A DNA stretch of 64,000 nt, taken from NCBI RefSeq assembly GCF_002072175.1, contig NZ_MVIV01000008.1, positions 1 to 64,000 of the forward strand, given 5' to 3'. Positions 62,701 through 64,000 of the stretch are shown in pieces (positions within the stretch are counted from its first letter, which is position 1; the number at the start of each line of letters is the position of its first letter). Origin of the DNA: Actinomyces gaoshouyii. Its GTDB lineage: Bacteria > Actinomycetota > Actinomycetes > Actinomycetales > Actinomycetaceae. Under the pieces are notes generated by a model. It was not told the DNA's origin, did not search any database, and saw only the letters and a list, made by a program, of their open reading frames with translations. Both the position numbers and the translations under genes were made by a program.

Positions 62701-63432
62701 CACTGTGCGCTGATCGGCGACGGCGAAGGAGGAGACGGATTCGATGTCGTCGCCGAAGAAGTCGACGCGCACGGGGCGCGGCAGTGTGGGTGGGAAAACA
62801 TCGAGGATGCCGCCGCGCACGGCGAACTCGCCGCGCGCCTCCACCATATCCACCCGGGTGTAGGCGGCGTCGGCCAGTCGGGCGGCGATGGCCTCCAGGC
62901 CCTCACTGGGGCCGGCGGCGAGTCGGATGGGCTCGATCTCCCCCAGGCCGTCGATGACGGGCGCGAGCAGGGCGCGGATGGGGACGACGAGGACGCGGAT
63001 GGGGCCGTCGGCACTCGCGGGCCCCTCGACGGGGTGAGCGAGACGGCGCAGGACCGCGAGCCTGGTGGCCACGGTGTCCGCCCGCGGCGAGAGACGCTCG
63101 TGGGGCAGGGTCTCCCAGGCGGGGAGGACCGCGATATCGGTGGGCGGCAGGTAGCAGGCGAGGGCGGCGGCGAGCTCCTCGGCGTCGCGGCCGGTGGCGG
63201 TGACGCCGAGCAGTGGCGTCCCCTCACCCCCGGCGCCGGAGGCGCCGGGCTCCACCCCGACGGCGCGAGCGACGCCGCGCTCCCCCATCGCCATGGCGGC
63301 GAGGATCGCGGGGCGCGCCCCGGAGGCGACGACGGCGCTGTTCTCGCCTCGCCGGGTCGCGGCGGCGGTGCGGACGAGCTCGGCGATCGCGGGGTCGGCC
63401 AGGAGCGGGGGGAGGAGGGCGGTCAGTCGCAC
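59746..63432 (-). CDS. mfd: Transcription-repair coupling factor
   Basis: A 1228-residue DNA translocase that releases RNA polymerase stalled at lesions and recruits UvrA. N-terminal UvrB-like region, the polymerase-interacting domain (DPLSLRPGDLVVHAQHGVGRF, about 520), then helicase motifs: Walker A MGDVGYGKTEVAVRAAFK, DEEQRFG, SATPIPRTLEM and QLRGRVGRGRERAYAY, and the C-terminal TRCF domain. All regions appear complete. The GTG at 63432 has TAGACT 6 nt upstream. Confidence 0.98.
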   Translation of the reverse strand: MRLTALLPPLLADPAIAELVRTAAATRRGENSAVVASGARPAILAAMAMGERGVARAVGVEPGASGAGGEGTPLLGVTATGRDAEELAAALACYLPPTDIAVLPAWETLPHERLSPRADTVATRLAVLRRLAHPVEGPASADGPIRVLVVPIRALLAPVIDGLGEIEPIRLAAGPSEGLEAIAARLADAAYTRVDMVEARGEFAVRGGILDVFPPTLPRPVRVDFFGDDIESVSSFAVADQRTVEELDGATLHPCRELLLTDAVRERARALTGAIPGAADMLDKIAEGIPCEGMESLAPVLAPRMVPVLDLVGPRLVVALEPERIRRRAEDLVATTSEFLAAAWTSAASGGTVPVDLSAAAFASLGEARALALSSNLGWWSLTSLASSPDATAPALRDPAGYRGRLDEAVMDLGRMAREGWGVVVATDGPGPGRRMAQLLADGDVPARIVTQLDEPADLGWSVADDGPRGDGVVRITQASAGHGFVAEGPRLALIAESDLTGRASTGPRGPKALPARRSRASVDPLSLRPGDLVVHAQHGVGRFIELRRRAVGTGKSAATREYLVIEYAPSKRGQSGDRLMVPTDSLDQVTKYVGGDAPALNKMGGADWAKTKSKARKAVREIAGELVRLYAARAAAAGHAFGPDTPWQAELEEAFPYTETPDQLATIDDVKADMERPQPMDRLIMGDVGYGKTEVAVRAAFKAVADGKQVAVLAPTTLLVSQHAETFTERYAGFPVRVAQLSRFQSEAESAEVLAGLADGSIDVVVGTHRLITGQVRFKDLGLLIIDEEQRFGVEHKEALKALRTDVDVLAMSATPIPRTLEMAVTGIREMSTLATPPEDRHPILTYVGAWETKQVGAAIRRELLRDGQVFLVHNRVSDIDRVAARIAELVPEARVATAHGQMSEARLEAVIDDFWRKRIDVLVCTTIVETGLDVSNANTLIVDRADRFGLSQLHQLRGRVGRGRERAYAYFLYPADKPLTETALERLRTIATNTDLGAGMQVAMKDLEIRGAGNLLGGEQSGHIAGVGFDLYMRMVSDAVAAYKRSLGMGEGAGVADDGEDELRIELPVDATIPEDYVPHERLRLEAYTKFAAARSDEQVADVLDELADRYGPVPEPVTRLAALARLRALAAGLGVREIVAQGKSIRFAPVELPESSRMRLTRLYPGTTIKPATRTIVVPAPGAARMGGGPIEGEALLRWAEVLLRAVVAGEADYEAEATAYRRRR

Positions 63433-63438
63433 GCGGAG

Positions 63439-63444
63439 AGTCTA
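63439..63444 (-). promoter_or_regulatory. -10 box TAGACT, leaderless promoter of mfd
   Basis: The hexamer ends 6 nt before the GTG at 63432. Confidence 0.6.
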
Positions 63445-63530
63445 GAGGCGCCGGGGACAGGGGCCGAGCCGAGGGGCGGGAGGGCGCTCACCCGCCGGCC
63501 ATCGACGCGGGGCGGAATACCGCCGCGCTC

Positions 63531-64000
63531 CTATCCCGGGTGATGGGCGCGGCGGGAGGCGGAAATGGGCGAGGTGTCGGCCGACGAGCTGATCGGCACT
63601 CCGGGCCCGGGGACGGCGGCGCTCGGCGCGGCGACGGGCGCCGGGACCCCGTCGGGAGAACCGGCCACTGCCCCGCCGTCGGCGGAGAGCGGGGCCTGGG
63701 CGCGCTCGCCGTCGTCGATCTCGCCGGGTTCCCAGCGCTCCTGGGGCAGCCCGGCTGCGTCGGCCCTCCCCTCGCGCTCGGCGGCGCTGGCAGCGACGCT
63801 CGCCCCCGCGATCACCCAGACCACGGTGGACAGCTGGGTGATGAAGGCGACGGATACGAAGGCCGGGATCATGGAGGCGATGGCGACCTGGGCGGCGTTG
63901 CCACGGCCGCCCAGCACACGCAGGACGACGTAGAGCGCGCCGATGATGAAGGGGATGACGGGCGCCCAGCCGTAGCGGAGGGCGGCCAGGAGCACCTGGT
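63531..64000 (-). CDS. Membrane protein, 5' end cut by window edge
   Basis: At least 155 residues. Two hydrophobic spans (APVIPFIIGALYVVLRVLGG and FITQLSTVVWVIAGASVAAS) precede an Ala/Pro/Ser-rich acidic tail of about 80 residues. A GTG at 63995 could start it, but the frame stays open to the window end, so it may be longer. No family recognised. It reads towards mfd. Confidence 0.55.
   Translation of the reverse strand, partial: QVLLAALRYGWAPVIPFIIGALYVVLRVLGGRGNAAQVAIASMIPAFVSVAFITQLSTVVWVIAGASVAASAAEREGRADAAGLPQERWEPGEIDDGERAQAPLSADGGAVAGSPDGVPAPVAAPSAAVPGPGVPISSSADTSPISASRRAHHPG

Noticed and set aside
59293-63543. A 1416-codon open frame on the plus strand
   Set aside because: It lies antisense to mfd and the lipoprotein gene. 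Its product is Gly/Glu/Val-rich low complexity, a shadow of GC-rich coding on the other strand.

Overview
The window is about 64 kb of very GC-rich DNA (roughly 70%) and reads as chromosome of an actinobacterium. The best guess is Actinomyces or a close relative in the Actinomycetaceae. The grounds are codon use, the gene order mfd / SurA-like lipoprotein / eno / ftsB-like / DUF501 / ppx-gppA, a BI-1 protein that begins with NPFFDRNPAF, and a cluster of secreted proteins with tryptophan- and tyrosine-rich cell-wall-binding repeats. I see no rRNA, tRNA, CRISPR array, prophage or intact insertion sequence. Species was not determined.

Layout. 0.1-7.4 kb: a luciferase-like flavin oxidoreductase, the biotin transporter component BioY, and a four-gene peptide ABC importer (binding protein, two permeases, one double ATPase). 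7.6-16.9 kb: NUDIX hydrolase, patatin-like lipase, old-yellow-enzyme reductase, SEC-C protein, M18 aminopeptidase, GtrA, a Pth2-type peptidyl-tRNA hydrolase coupled to a short membrane protein, an M48 protease and a GNAT-like protein. 17.2-24.7 kb: a surface region with three secreted repeat proteins (a homologue of pneumococcal phosphorylcholine esterase Pce, a LytB-like glucosaminidase, a sunset-domain protein), plus a membrane protein, a TPR protein and meso-diaminopimelate dehydrogenase. 24.9-41.2 kb: housekeeping genes (ychF, ispH, xseAB, a sugar kinase, uppS, hemolysin III, greA, msrA, a LysE exporter, a COG3044 ATPase) and two paralogous FMN reductases.

41.3-46.2 kb: ilvA and ilvD flank a degraded module with two NYN-domain (PIN-like RNase) genes. 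Each NYN gene has its own promoter, then a 27-nt hairpin exactly 12 nt after the -10 box, then a T-rich tract, then the start codon. The two hairpins differ by a compensatory base-pair change. Both genes are broken, and a serine-recombinase tail lies next to ilvD. This is the best candidate for an undescribed system. 46.3-64 kb: an FKBP, a BI-1 protein, an ABC exporter with its own two-component system, pth-rplY, a VapC remnant, the aroD-ppx-DUF501-ftsB operon, eno, a lipoprotein and mfd.

Two patterns run across the window. At least 20 genes have a -10 hexamer (xAxxxT) ending 6-7 nt before the start codon, usually without a ribosome binding site, so leaderless transcription looks like the default. 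A family of short repeats with ACCGGTCTCG half-sites about 22 bp apart occurs at five gene ends. One copy is a 70-bp perfect palindrome and another forms the 3' end of aroD.
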